Positions 1 to 14,000 of a DNA stretch of 64,000 bases are shown piece after piece. Below the pieces are notes generated by a model. It saw only the letters and a program-made list of their open reading frames with translations, was not told the origin of the DNA and made no database searches. The stretch's first letter is position 1; every line of letters begins with the position of its first letter. Source of the DNA: Paracentrotus lividus (lineage: Eukaryota; Echinodermata; Echinoidea; Camarodonta; Echinidae); assembly GCA_940671915.1 (NCBI GenBank), contig CALNVZ010003426.1, forward strand, positions 25,467,973 to 25,531,972. Reading direction: 5' to 3'. Position numbers and translations under genes: made by a program.

Positions 1-1778
1 AAAGATCTTATATGCCGAAACTTCTGGAGTTACTCTCCAGAAACAGTAGAGTGTTTCTTTAAAGAAAATCCTCTAGCACCGAAATGAATTATTATGACAG
101 TACAGATAATTGATAAAATTGTGATACAAGAGAAGTATGCCATGCAAAGAGTTAACATTTTATATCATTTAACAATAAAATATTACAATGCATAATGATG
201 TGAGGGGGTGAACAATAATTCATAAATTGAATTTTAAGATCATGGTAACTGATTATGAAGAGTAAATTTTGATTTTCTTATGTTAGTTCACCAATAAGGC
301 CCTAGAAAATTCTGTTACTGCCAGTATGGACTTGTTAAGCAACTTGACTGCATACAAAGGAGTAACCAAGACTCTGAATGGACTTGAATTCTAATCATTT
401 CCAACCGGGCATTTTTCATCTTTATTTTCATTTTTCCTTCATTTTTGTCTCACATCTGTCACATGTCTACCCATCTTTGAAATAAAATATACAAAACAAA
501 TTTGATGGACAGCTCTCTTAGTACATTTATGATTCCCTGCAAGTATATGTATTATGAGAAAAAATATAACCCCTTTTCAAACAAAATTATGACAACTGAA
601 CTGGTTTTGTTCATGTCCAATGCTAAGAAAGGGAGAAATTTAGAAATACATTGCAAATACTTTTTTCTTTTGGGGCTATTCTAGCCTTATTAGTACATCA
701 TAAAGAAATAGCAGTACTCTTCGACCTGTGTCTATATATCTTCTTTTCTAAATGTTCATATAAATTACTGTACTTTGTTGCCACTAATACAAGGTACATG
801 TATGAAGGATAACAGACATGTACATAGTGAATTGTAACCTAATATTTTGGAATAATTTCCAAGCTATCAGATATCACAGATATTTTTAGGGACAGATAAT
901 GTTTACAAAATTATATCGGCATGACAATAATGCTGGATTTGCAGATTAACATATCCCTTTAATACATAATCTTGTAACCAAACTCTGCATACATGTATAT
1001 CATTTCTCCAGTGTAATGTTCAAGAAGCTGGTGCACAATGCTGCCATATAATATTCACTTCAATGAAAAAAAAAGAAATAAACTTCCCAATATTAAACTA
1101 GGGTATATGTTTTGCATAAAAGATATATCCACTATATTTCACAGGAAAAAATAATAATTTGGGTAGAATATGTACACTCAAAAATAGATAGTTAATGGAG
1201 TTGACATTATGATTGATATACTTTCAAGCTACATGAAACTTATATGCAACATAAGCACCATCAATGTATTTCAAAATACAAGACTTCATGGCATTATTTT
1301 GTAAAAAGTAAACAACTCTTAAAAAAAAATATAGATTGGTGTGAATACAAACAATAATCCAATTATTGGAATTTTACATTTTCTGCTAACATAGCAAAAG
1401 TACAAAAGAGTTTTCTCATAATGAGCTATTAACTCACAAGATTAATCCGGTGACTGTGAATAACTCACAAGAAATATTATTCCCAGGTGTATCATTTTAA
1501 CACATGATTTAAATTCCAATAATTAGTTTACACTTGTGCTTGCACCTTTTTTTTTTTGATGCACAAAAATTCATCTAAAGATCTAAAGACATACAATTAG
1601 AGTCCACTCCCATTAAGAGCTTAACTTAGTTTGAATCTTGTGGACCGAACATATAGACACAAGCTAAATTGCCACTTGGTCTAAACCTGCTTTAACTGAT
1701 GCCCTTTGATCTCATTCCATATGGTCTAATTACATTTCATCTACAACCAGTTTGTCTAATTACCTTTTGGTCTGATCA
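1..1778. other. 3' flanking spacer, no gene seen
   Basis: AT-rich sequence without a credible coding exon on either strand; open frames are short and low in complexity. At about 1,665-1,775 there is a degenerate series of short units built on 'ggtctaa' / 'gtctaatt', which recurs at 10,775-10,960. Confidence 0.5.
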
Positions 1779-1917
1779 GGGGGGCATTTCATCAAAGGAC
1801 TTGTCGGACGTTTTATCCGACAAACTGTTACAAGCTACTGAAATGCTTGCATCTGATTGGCTGAGAGCAAACTTGTCGGATAAAATATCTGACAAGTACT
1901 TTGATGAAATGCCCCCC
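1779..1917. mobile_element. Short foldback MITE with GGGGGGCATTTCATCAAAG ends
   Basis: The first and last ~27 bases are near-perfect reverse complements (ggggggcatttcatcaaag at the left, ctttgatgaaatgcccccc at the right), and the interior holds further inverted 'cttgtcgga' units, so nearly the whole 139 bp can fold. It has no coding capacity. No clear target duplication is seen. Confidence 0.7.
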
Positions 1918-2257
1918 AGAACTTTTACACGCATGAATTGCAGATGAAGGAAGGTATACGCAAAAAAATAAATCGAACATGCGCGATTCTCATATACTAT
2001 ACAGCAGCTATACGCACTTTTCGGCCAGTGCCCTCCGATGTGAACCAGTATTTTGAAATTGTATTGCTTGACACAGGAATGTGGCATGTTCGATTTGAGC
2101 TACTTCGCTTGCCCTCGCAAAAATAATCCGTATACCCATGCCGTATAGCTCTATGTGAACCCTGCCTAATGAGCACAAATAATACAAGCTTAGTATATGA
2201 GAATCGCGCATGTTCGATTTTTTCCTTCATCTGCAATTCATGCGTGTAAAAGTTCTG
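1917..2257. mobile_element. Foldback element with ~80 bp inverted arms
   Basis: The left arm starts cagaacttttacacgcatg and the right arm ends catgcgtgtaaaagttctg. The arms run inward past 'gcagatgaagg' and 'cgaacatgcgcgattctcat'. It abuts the 1,779-1,917 element. An inner sequence, 'tatagctctatgtgaaccc', recurs at about 2,424-2,442. Non-coding. Confidence 0.65.
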
Positions 2258-3280
2258 AATTTCCCCAATCATGATTTATTAACTATTCTTCTCCTCACAT
2301 GACCATCCTCGACGTCGGCTAGGTCGTGGAAAAGTCAAATTTTCTTCATTCAAAATGTCCATGTCATCGGCGAAAAGTACGAAATAGGCCGGTATTCCAA
2401 TATAGCGTATACACCGTATACTGTATAGCTCTATGTGAACCCTGCCTCATAATGGTAGTGGACTGTACTATCTCTTCATAAATAAACTTGACATACGGTA
2501 ATGTATTTGAAATCAAATCTATATATACATGTACAGTGTTCGAGAAGCTTTTACTCACTTTTACTAAGTATTCAAATCTACTATGGCAAGTCCGCTATAT
2601 TTTCACACATAAAGTATCTTTAATGAATACAAAAATAAAATAGAATGATTTCTGCCTCTCTGTTTGCTGGCATTGCATATTTAGTATGCATGTATAATTA
2701 TAAAGTGGGCCCACAACATTTTTAATTTAGAATCATACACATACTGATCTTACATGTACATTTTCTATCACACCAACAGAAAGGAAATATACACATGGTT
2801 CATACACTTTTGGCTCGATGAAATTCTGTGACCTGTAAGAACTTCGTTACAGTTCTTGTGTCACGATAACATCTCTTCTTCAGCATTTCAGTAAAACATT
2901 TTGGATTGTCTCAAATGTAGGGGAGACAAATAGTCAAATGTACCTGATTAACTGCATCTATGTATTTCATATGTTTGTTTTGCTTCGAGATGTTTCAAAA
3001 AAGCAAAAAATCTTTTTAAATGCCATCATGTCCATTACTCCTATGTCCAGCCATCATTTGGGTTTGAAAAAATGAGGTGTGTCTAATTGCCCTGAGGGCT
3101 GTAATAAATGAAACTTTGTGCACAGGCAAAAGAACAAATCTAAATCTAAGGCTAAATCATTCTATATGTCCAACTATAAGGGAGGTTAAGCTCATTATCA
3201 TCTAATCAACCTATTCTGGTTGTAAATTTGCATACTGATTGTCTAAAGCTAACAAATCTCTGGTTCTTAGCACATACATT

Positions 3281-3470
3281 AGGCGACTTACCAAAAGATA
3301 AAGCCACGGCCTTCTGCGTGAACGCCGCACAACGGCGCTTTAAATCGGATGTACTAATCCCCTCCAATTTAGTCAATGGAAGAATAATACGGGAACGGTA
3401 TATCCGGCATATAATCCTGTTGTGCGGCGTTCACACAGGGGCCGGGGCTTTATCTTTTGGTAAGGCGCCT
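3281..3470. mobile_element. 190 bp foldback MITE
   Basis: Terminal inverted repeats: aggcgacttaccaaaagat on the left and atcttttggtaaggcgcct on the right. A second inverted pair inside reads gtgaacgccgcacaac / gttgtgcggcgttcac. The open frame across it (3,228-3,542) is an accident of the hairpin and is not called as a gene. Confidence 0.75.
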
Positions 3471-4686
3471 TATACAGCAGTACTTCCACAATCCAAATTC
3501 GATAATAAATTTAAAAAGTGGTGGTTTTCCTCTCAGATGTAAAACAACAAAAAATGGTTGACTCATTTATAAACTCATATTGCTAGGAATAAAAATATAA
3601 TTGCATAAATACTTGCATAAAACATCAATGTTGCATAAACTATGTACAGTAAATTCTATTATTGCTATGACTAAAATACTGTTCTTCCATAATATAGTAA
3701 AGCTTTGTTCATATGACTAACAATTTAAAAAAAAAAAAAAAAACTACATCTTCCTTATTTATACGTACAAATACTGCTCTACATTTCACTTTGTATGTTT
3801 TGGAAGATTTGAGAGACAGATATGCATTAATAGCATGCTCTGTAATAGGAAGCAAATAAATCAAAATATAAGTATCCATTGTAAAGACAAATGATGGCTA
3901 CTCTGCATCTGTACCACTTTTGAATTTGCTTTAATCATTTCACGTATGCAAAGCAAGGAAAAGAAAGAAACACAATTAATTTAATTCACTTTTTAATGGG
4001 GGCATGGAAAAAAAAGGAGAGTATGTGGGAGAATAAAAGATACAAATTTTTAGAGAATGAGGGTTGTTAGAGTATGCATGAGAATAAGAAGAGGAGGGGA
4101 GATAAAGAAAGATAAGGATAACAGAAAGGGAAACTTACAACTGCAAGATAACATTCACCACCTAAATGTAGGATACATTTAGTATATTCAGCATACAGAA
4201 TAGTTTACTAGGAACATGCAATATGCAAAACATAAATAATGAATAATTGAATCTCAAATGAGTGTTGCTGTTTCGAATGGCTTTCTTGCATAGTTTTCAT
4301 ACAAAAGTTGCTGTAAACAGTTGACGTGCACCTACAAACTGTTTTAATGTCAACTTAAAGTACTTGTGTAACATTTTAATTTAATAATAATTATGAATAT
4401 ATATCTCCATTGACATAATTGATACTTTTCATAAATTGCTCAAACATGTAAATGTATTCGGTAATTTGAGATGCAATCAAGTTGAAAATGTTATGGCGTT
4501 TGATTTTATCATGTAAACCATTTTGTACAAACTATATTACGAATTATAGATTGTTCCACTTACTTCAAATCATACAGTATGGTGATTAAGATAATAAAAA
4601 AAAGAATAATTTGGGATGCATTCAACTATTGCTGATGACACTTACAATAAAAATAATTAAGTTCATTTACAAAACATGAAAACCTC

Positions 4687-4692
4687 TTTATT
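4687..4692 (-). promoter_or_regulatory. Candidate polyadenylation signal of the Rab GEF gene
   Basis: AATAAA on the minus strand, about 250 bases after the stop codon at 4,939. The sequence between them (4,693-4,938) is less AT-rich than the surroundings, as expected for a 3' untranslated region. Confidence 0.45.
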
Positions 4693-4938
4693 AAAAAAAC
4701 TTCTGTGTGAAGTTTAGATCCTTACATGCACTTCATGTAATTCATACACTGGCTGGTTTCTATGGCAACGATACAATAACTCGTCACCTGGAACATGGTG
4801 GCCACAGCAACAACACAACCTTCTCATCACCACACTAACAGATCAGTACAAGCAGCATAGTAATATCGCAGAGATGCCCAGGAACATTGGACTGGATTTC
4901 AGGAATGCTTTTCAGGAATTTAAAGCTGCGGAGTACTC

Positions 4939-5009
4939 TCATACAAGACCAAGTTTAGCCAACGCCATCTCTTTCCTAAGACGGATGATCTCCCAGTAAT
5001 TCTTTTGCA
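4939..5009 (-). CDS. RAB3IL1/RAB3IP-like: Rab GEF last coding exon
   Basis: The acceptor reads TTGCAG just above 5,009. After completing a split Val codon, the exon encodes QKNYWEIIRLRKEMALAKLG followed by LV and a TGA stop at 4,939-4,941. This is the family's conserved C-terminus (in vertebrates a WEIMRLRKEMSLAKLG-type ending). Confidence 0.93.
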
Positions 5010-8000
5010 CTGCAAGATGGAAAAATTAAGGAAATAGTTGACAATGTGGATATACAGTATCAGATACATCACAGCAAAAGGGAAAGAATAGAAGAGAAAG
5101 ACATATGTAGAGAATGGACATAGAGAAAACTGATTAATTGCACATTGGTCCATTTTCACTCATAGGTCAGATCATGCTCAGGGAATGTGCACTATCGTGA
5201 AGTCTTGTCAATGAGATCATGTGAAAAATACAGGTTATCCTTGGAAGTTAACTGCAACTTTAAGTCAGGCGTAACTCTTTGGGAAACACCTTCTCCCAGA
5301 TCATATGCACACGTCCATAGTTATTTAAATTTGGAGGCAATGACATGAGATGTGCAAAATGCCAGCATGTCCAAGAAGTACTACATCAACAGAACATTTA
5401 TCAACATATGCTATTAAAGGTTAATTAATACCTGTTCTTTATAACAGGGGAAAATAATTAAAAAAAAAAAAAAAAAGAAAAAGGGAGGGCATAACTGACC
5501 ATCATTCTTGACAATGCCTTGTTGGATGTATCGTAGGTAGGTGTAAAAATCACACACGGCTGCTATCTGTAATAAAAAAAAAAACACATGGATATCACAT
5601 AATGCATCTGGTACAGTATATCAATAATGTTAATCCCCTTTGAAATGCTAGATTACCTATTGAGCCAGACAATACAAATACATGAAACCCATAGGCCCAT
5701 ATTCTGCTATGAAATGGGAAGTTCACCCTGAGTTTAAATTGGTTTTAAAAAATGCAGAAAAATAAAAGAAAAATATGAGTGAAGGTTTGGAGAAAATCGA
5801 CCCCAAAATGATGAAGTTATGAATATTCAAAGTTTTGATTCTGTGACGTCACGTGCGAGCAGTTCTCTTTTGTGTTATGTAGTGTAAATTCGATAAAATG
5901 TCATTTTTCAGGAGAAAATTAATTTTGTCACCTGTGCGGTCGATATACCATCAAATATATGTTCATATACATGACTCTATCCTATTTACCTATTCCTTTA
6001 TCAAGAACCATGAAAATAAAACAAATTTATGGAATTTACATACACAACCAATGGGAAAGCTGCTCGCACGTGACGTCACAGAATCAAAACTTTGAATATT
6101 CATAACCTCTTCGCTATTTTTTGGTTGATTTTCTTCAAACTTTCACTAATATTTTTAAATTATTTTTCTGCATATTTTAAAACTAATAAAATTCCAGGGT
6201 GAACTTCCCCTTGAAGACAGAGTTTGTATGCATCGCAAGTTCGTGCAAAGCTATTGTGCGATTCGCACCACACAAAAGGATCGCATGGGTCACACAATAG
6301 CTTGTGATGCATACAAACTCAGTCTTCATAGCAGAATATGGGCCATAATGTTCTAGGTCCATATTCATAAAACCTCCATAGGCCTAGTTATCACCTTACT
6401 GTGTACTGTTCCCTCTGTAATTAGTTGGCTACTAGCTTTATTAAGGTTTTATGAATATGGGCCCTGTACATTATGAATCCTATAATGCCTGAGAGAAAGA
6501 GTGGACACGGCCTAAAAGCAGGCAAAAGCCTGCAAATCTGAAATAACAATGGTTGAGCCATCTGCACAAGGACACATGAACCATCGTTGAATAGTGATGG
6601 GTCGAACACAAACTTTCAATGGCCCATATCCTGATAGCAATGAAAGTTAACCCTGGGCTAAAGTTAACCCTAGGTTAACTAAACCACACCTAACCCACAC
6701 CTCTGGATTAAGTCCTATTGGTATTCTGATAGCCTAGTTTAACAAAACCCAAGATTTCCATTTAACCCTGGGTTAAACACATTACGCATGCTCAGTAGAG
6801 CTCATCTCGAGCTGCGCTCCCAGGTCAGGGTCGCGCAACAGTGCAACGCAGCTCATGCAACAATGCAATACGCGCCTGCCAATCGTGCGCATCGCGCTGG
6901 ACTAGGGCGGGGCAGGTTTGGTTGATTGATTGATTTTTTATTTTATTTTTGTCGGGCAATGCATACATTTAGTATTGAGGATTGGACGTATTTTATCATT
7001 ACAGATTAATCAATCTGGATTATTTTTCATTTTCTAAATTGTTTTTATAATCCTCCCCCGCCCCGTTATCACAAAAGTTAACTTTAATTGTGTTGTTTTT
7101 AAGGTGCAAATGGCTATAGTACCGATGATGCCCAAAAATTAAACTAGGCTTAAACTACCCCCTGGGCTAGTTTAAATTTTGGAGGATTTATTACCATACT
7201 TAACCCTGGGTTAAGCTAAACTTTGCTATCAGAATATGAAAATTTAACCCAGGGTTAAATTGAGGAGTTAGACTAGAGTTAAACTACCCTTAACCCTGGG
7301 TTAAGCTAAACCAGGCTATCAGAATATGGGCCAATGAGTTTATAACCCAATCCTGTGCCACTACGTCACTTCCAGCATACATGTAGGTCAGAAGGGTCAT
7401 AACCATAAAGACAGCTAAAGTAATAGAGGGAAATATTTTTCTTGAATTTAGACTATATTTTTCACTATTTTATTTTACATGTACACCAATACATGTCAAT
7501 TTTCATTTGATGCTTTTAAAGAGGACTAAATATTAATAACTTGGCTTTAGCTGTGAGACAAACGCACCGGTTATTTCAAGGGGTCAAATCCTACTACGCA
7601 CCCACTATCTAGTTCTGGGTGATGTTGCCAGAGGACACAAGTAGCAATGACTCGAACCCTGTACAATCAAGTGACTTATCAACTACACCTATCAACTACT
7701 ACCTTAGAATGTTGATGATGAAAGGGAGAAAACTCACCCTGTTTCTGACAGGTGCACATATTGAGTGCCAGTTCTCACATTCTGCTAGCCTGATTCGGTA
7801 ATGACATGGCCTCTGCTGTTCACTTAGGGCACAACGTCTGCAACAATCAAAATGATATGAAATATCACATAGTTTTGGATTTGAAGAGTAAAGTATATGT
7901 ACTTTGTTTCTAAATTCTCTACAAACAAATCATTACACTGGCGATTTGATTTAATTCCTGGGGGTGTTTCACAAATGGTATTAAAAGCAGACTTAAAGTC

Positions 8001-11000
8001 GCACTTAAATTCTACGCACATCCTGTATTTAAAGGGGAATCCAACCCAAGGAGAGAATCAACCTTACAGGAAAGAGGAAAATGAGAGGAGCAATCTAAAA
8101 AAAGTTTCATCAAAATCGGTTATAAAATAAGAGAGTTATGGAAGTTTGAAAAGTCTAGTTGTTCCGTCTATGGGGATCCTCAAATCGGCATCATCGGCTT
8201 CAAAATGGCCGATCTTATGGACAACTCTCCATTCATTTTGTACACAAATTTTCAGATTTCCCCCATTTTCTTTCAAAGTATGTCTTCTTTACTTCTGAGC
8301 TCAAAATATGTGATGGGAAAATATATTTCACACAACATATGTTGAGCTCAGAAGGAGGTAAGATATATTTCGAAAGAAACTGGGGAAAATCTGAAAATTT
8401 GTGTACAAAATGAATGGAGAGTTGTCCATAAGATCGGCCATTTTGAAGCCAATGATGCCAATTTGAGGATCCCCATAGACGGAACAACTAGACTTTTCAA
8501 ACTTCCATAACTCTATTATTTTATAACCGATTTTGATGAAACTTTTTTTAGATCGCTCCACTCATTTTCCGCTTTCCTGTAAGGTTGATTCTCTCCTTGG
8601 GTTGGATTCCCCTTTAACATGTAATTTCATTGATAGACTTCTCAATGGCGCACATCCTCTGAGAATGATCACACCAATGAGGTGATGCGTAATTTTCTGT
8701 ACACAAGTAGGAATTCAAGTGAAACATTGCCTAAGGTTTGTATTACATAGTGACTTTACAAATAGCCATGGATGATGATAATCATTTGTTAGGTCAAGGT
8801 AACCTATTACCCTTTCCTAGGATTAAAAATCCATGTATTCAGGAAACAATTTTAAATCCTTGTATTAATACTAAAATTTCCTATGAAAAGAGGGTTTGTG
8901 TTATTACCTAGGTACTGTTGTTTTAATACTGATAGGTTCTATGCATAGGTGATTCCTTTCAATGCTTGATTGTAGTTGTAATGAGAGATCTCCATTTGTG
9001 AAGGACAGACAGGGTTGGATGTCTTCTCTGAATATCCTCTGGGTGAATGGATTATCGACGGCAAGCGAGGGCGCTTCTCTCCAGCTCTGGAAGTTATGCA
9101 GAAGCAGGGTATCAACCTATTATAACAATGAAAAAACACAAAACATTTTAAATGAATGCAGCACCATTATTTAAAAGGATCATATGACCAGATTCAATGA
9201 CATTTGGTTCGATGACAATTGCTCCGCCGTAAATTCCATACACTAATCAAATTACAAACTGCAATTCTGGACTTAACACTATACCCTACACCATACCTAA
9301 CATAAAACCCTATTGCAACCTTAACCCCACATCATAAATGGAATAAAGACTGGAGCAACTTTTGCGGGAGTAAAAATGTAAATCTCGTGTCACCCACTCA
9401 CGATTGAGTACAGTCCAGTACCATTGAACTGATGTGCACAGGACCAATCTAGTAAGCTTGTTACAACAATATGTCTTTAAAATCATTACTGACAAATTAA
9501 TTTAAATAGCATTGTTTGGAACGAGGATAATTGCCCTTTAATTATAAAAATAAAATCTTGTCATATCCATGTTTGCCTTAACAGGGGCAGACTGCACTAC
9601 CAGCTACACCTTAGCATAATGTATGTGATAGGGGCCCTGTAACACAGAGATCTATGATCAATTGCAAATTAATAGTAACCAACCAGGATCCTTGCTGCAT
9701 ATACTTTTTGTAAAAAAGTCTCACTTTGAACCAATCAGAATGGTTTTATCAAAGTTGCCACTGACAGTAACCTTTGATGTTACAGGGCCAGGGTGTGCAA
9801 TCATTCAAGAAACTGCTCTTGACAGGTATCCTTTTCTACCATGTGGGTTGAGAGTGGTAAATGCCATCTAATGTCTTGAAGAAATAACTCGGTGATGAGG
9901 TGAGGATTCCAAACCTGTACAATGTGGGAAACACCTTTACAAATATATGCAGTAGCAGAAAGAACTCATGATCATTTCCAGATGACTTGGAAGGCATTAA
10001 TCCATATTCTTAATGAGATATGCTATTTCAGATTTTCTAGTCAAATGTTTAATTCATTTCTGTTCAAATACATGTGACAGATGTTAATTGTTTACTTCCA
10101 AAAAATAAAATATATAATTCAGTTTCTAATGAAAGACTGAACAAAATTACAATTCCTAAAATGTGGTAGAGGAAAATATGATAGATTCCAAACTCCTTTT
10201 CCGCTGATTATTAAAAAGTATGAGAAAGATCAATTAGACAAACCTCTTTAGATTCTGTGGTAGGTGAAGGTGTTGGTGAGCCATTGGTGTTAGGGGAAGT
10301 ACCATTAGCAGAAGGGGGAACCCCCAAGTCAGCAGCTGTGATTGGTCCTTGCAAGCTGTGGGTTCTGAAAAGAAAATTTGCATCAGAAATTATATACTAG
10401 GTGTGGAAAAGGTTCATGCTAGTTTACCTCTTTTATTCTTTATTAAATTCAACTAAAAACATCACTTTTCTTGTTTTTTTAGGCTCCTTACATACACCTT
10501 TACAATTACACATACCGGTACTATAAAACCTCTCCCTAATCTCCTCTAAATTTTTGGCAATTTACTCTCACAACCGGCCATATCACTTATCCGGATGGGT
10601 GCTAGTCCCAACATGGCTGTACATTGAATATACAAGGTCAGACTCTATGTGAATGAAAGTGATTTCCATCCTCTGATTTTTTCCCCCCAAAAAATCTTCT
10701 TACATCTCATTATGGGCTTCCATTTACATAAAGCATGATTGGAATCTCATTTATGAGCCCTTCAGAGAAAAATTGGTCTAAACCCACTTTGACTAACGGT
10801 CATTTGTTCTAGTTCCATTTCGTCTAAAACCAGTTTGTCTAACTACCTTTTGATCTCATTGCCTTTTTTTTACCATTATATATATTTCCCATTTTGTCTA
10901 ATGTCCATTTTGACTAGTGTCCACTTGGCCTAACACCATCAATTCAATTCCTGTATCCAACTGGTAATATGCCAAATACTCATTACGGAATTAGATGAAA

Positions 11001-14000
11001 ATACAATGAGACAATTTTACAATTACATCAAGTATGTATTAGACCAAAAGGAAATTGGACCAACTCTTCTTAGATCAAACTGGATATAAACCTATATGAG
11101 ACCCCCTCTCACCTATGATGTCCCTGTATACTGAGTCTCAAACTGCTCTTTGACTTTCTTAAGATGGATGGTTTCTTGGTGTTATTTGTATCTCGAGGGA
11201 CGGGCATGCTGGGTGTGGACGTCAGAACAAGCATCTTCAGGGCACCAATCTCAGCCTGTAATGCATCAATCTAACCAAAGAAAAGTGAACAATTGTTAAG
11301 AATCTATTAAGATTCTGGATCAAGTCAATTAGCTGAATGCACCTGCAAAATTTTCAACAAATACAATGTATGTCTAAAAGTATGTAATTACCAGATCACA
11401 AGTTTACCAGGCAGATTTGGTAACTTTTAACACAGTTTGTAGTAGTGTCAACACAAGGAGTCAACTCTGTGCATTCATACATACATACATACAGACATAC
11501 ATGTTGGCATTTATATTGGCATTATTTTTTCCATTTAACTTAGAAAATACCCAAAGCGCTTCACAATACATATAAATAAAAATACATCTGCTCTCCAAGT
11601 GCTTACAATTTTATAGAATTCACCTACAAACTAATCCATGTCATACTTCCCAGAGGGTGACCTTTCAAGTCAAACCAAACATAGATAATCATATCTGATT
11701 GATAAAGTATTATTAGGATTAAGGTTTGGTTTCAGTTAGAATGTCAGGTTACAGAAACACCCGTCAGCCTCTGCTAGACTGAAGATTAAGGGCCAGTTTG
11801 TCTTACCTTTCCACTTGCTTCTCGTAACCTGCGTTCTGCTGCTATCCTCTTGATGTTAGCCTCTTGTACCATGGAATTGGCTTCCTAATAACAATTTCAA
11901 CATGGACATATTTCATATCAAATTTCCATCATTCTCTACGTAGCATAAATAATACTTATAACACATATTAGGTAATGATTAGAATGCGCTATAGAAATGT
12001 AATAGTATTATAATTATTATTATTTAGGATAAACTGAAGGGGTCTGTAGACACCTGTAGGGATCAAGCCCCAATAAGAGCAAAAAAAAGTTTTTATATGT
12101 CTACTAAATTAAATTTTTCTCCCATGTACATTTCTTTTTTTCTTGTTTTTTTTGTGACTGATCATTCTAATTCAAAAACCATGAAAGGGGAAGTTACAGT
12201 GCTACATGGGTTAATCAAACAAACATGTGATATAAGATATAGAAGAAAAGAAAAGATTGAACATTTTTAGTTTACCTCAAACAAGCTGGCAGTAAGTTCT
12301 GTGATCTCTCTATCAACCTCTTCTCTTACACGAGATAACTGTTCCACTTGCTCATCCTTCAACTGTAAGGTCTGCGTATATAATAAATTAATTCATTTTA
12401 AAAATGTGAAACATATACCAAAAAAAAAAAAAAAACAATAAAAAAATGAACAAACCGAGAAATGGACGGACTGACAGAAGAGTAAGGTAATTTGGGTGAA
12501 ATCTGAATTTCTTTTCAATTGTTTTCTACTTATTACAATTATTATTTCATTCATTTTTTGGGGTACATAAAAAGCATACCTCTCAATTTTAATACCTACT
12601 TTGAGCCGTTGAAGAAAGCATCCATTTTATAAAAATATTACAGGTCATTAAAATGGGTAAGTACCATCACCTCTCCTTCCTGAGACACCCTCCCCCCTCC
12701 CCCCTCCCCACTGAAACAAAAGTTAATAAATATTGACAATGTAAGATGAGGAATTAACAAAAATACATGTTCAACAGCATCATCTCTAAAATATGTAAAC
12801 ACAGATCCTCCGGAATAATATAACACAATGTCTGATTTGGTACCCAAACAATACTAATAGTATTGCTTTGTATCCTCCCACTAAATACAAACAAATAAAA
12901 AAGTTATTATAGTCAATAAAATCAACATGCAGTGTTAAATTACATTAATGGATAAATTTGTATAGGGCCTACATGTACAGTGTACATACATGTAGGAATC
13001 CAAAATCTACAATGTACATGTTGCCAAAAGGCGTAGAATTTATTCCCTTGTCTTTGCATTGTATTCAACACATTCTGATCAAATTGCTTGCGAAAGGTCA
13101 GGGGTGCCTTCTAAATTGGCTTAGCAGAGCCCGGTGTCTGCTGCTAGGAATATTGGTAGAGTCTTCATCTCATTACCAATGATTCTACTACACAAGCCTT
13201 TGACTCATTTTACAATGTAAGCCAAATAGTGGATACACTGTGTACAGTATATTGTACACTGCCCGAGGCCATGATGTTTTTGCAAGGTTGTTTATAGATT
13301 TCTTTTACCATAATTTTAATTAATAATTTAACTCCCCCCGTTCAGTTCAAATTAATCTATTTCTTACATGTAAAGATACTGACTTAGTCAATAAGATAAA
13401 TATCTATAATTTATGAACATACTGCATATTGAAAGCCACAAATGTGTTGTCCATGTATATATATATTATAAATGCCTTTAAACATAGATGTAAACTTAAA
13501 TGTACAGAATTTTGTTGTACATATATCCTGGACAAAGCCAGGAGGAAGTAAAGTGTATATACAGTCATTAGCAAGATTAAAATTTGTATTTAGGAAATGC
13601 TTGTAAAAAGCTAAAAAGCATTTGATAATTGTATCCTGTAACCATCAAAACACATCCTGTGCTTAATGTCAGGCTTTGTCAAAAGAAGCTGTATTTATTG
13701 TTTTCAACACTGAATCCCCAAAGCAGTTTTTTAATGCTTTAGAAAAATAATTATTGTGAATTTTGTAATCTGAAACCTGACTATGGGCCACTAACATTAC
13801 CCCCTCCCTCCAACAACAAAAATAAAATGAAAAATTAAAGCAAAAAATAAATAAATAAATAATAAATAAAAAATAAAAAAACAAACACAACAATACAACA
13901 CAAATAAAATATATATAACAAAACAAAACAAGACGTACGAAAAGAAAAGAAAAAAGAAAAAAAAGAAAAAGAAGCAAAGCAAAAATAACAACAAAAACAA

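Noticed and set aside
8159..8561. Overlapping frames on opposite strands with nearly the same protein (MFRLWGSSN...)
   Set aside because: They are the two arms of the 8,033-8,613 hairpin read on opposite strands.
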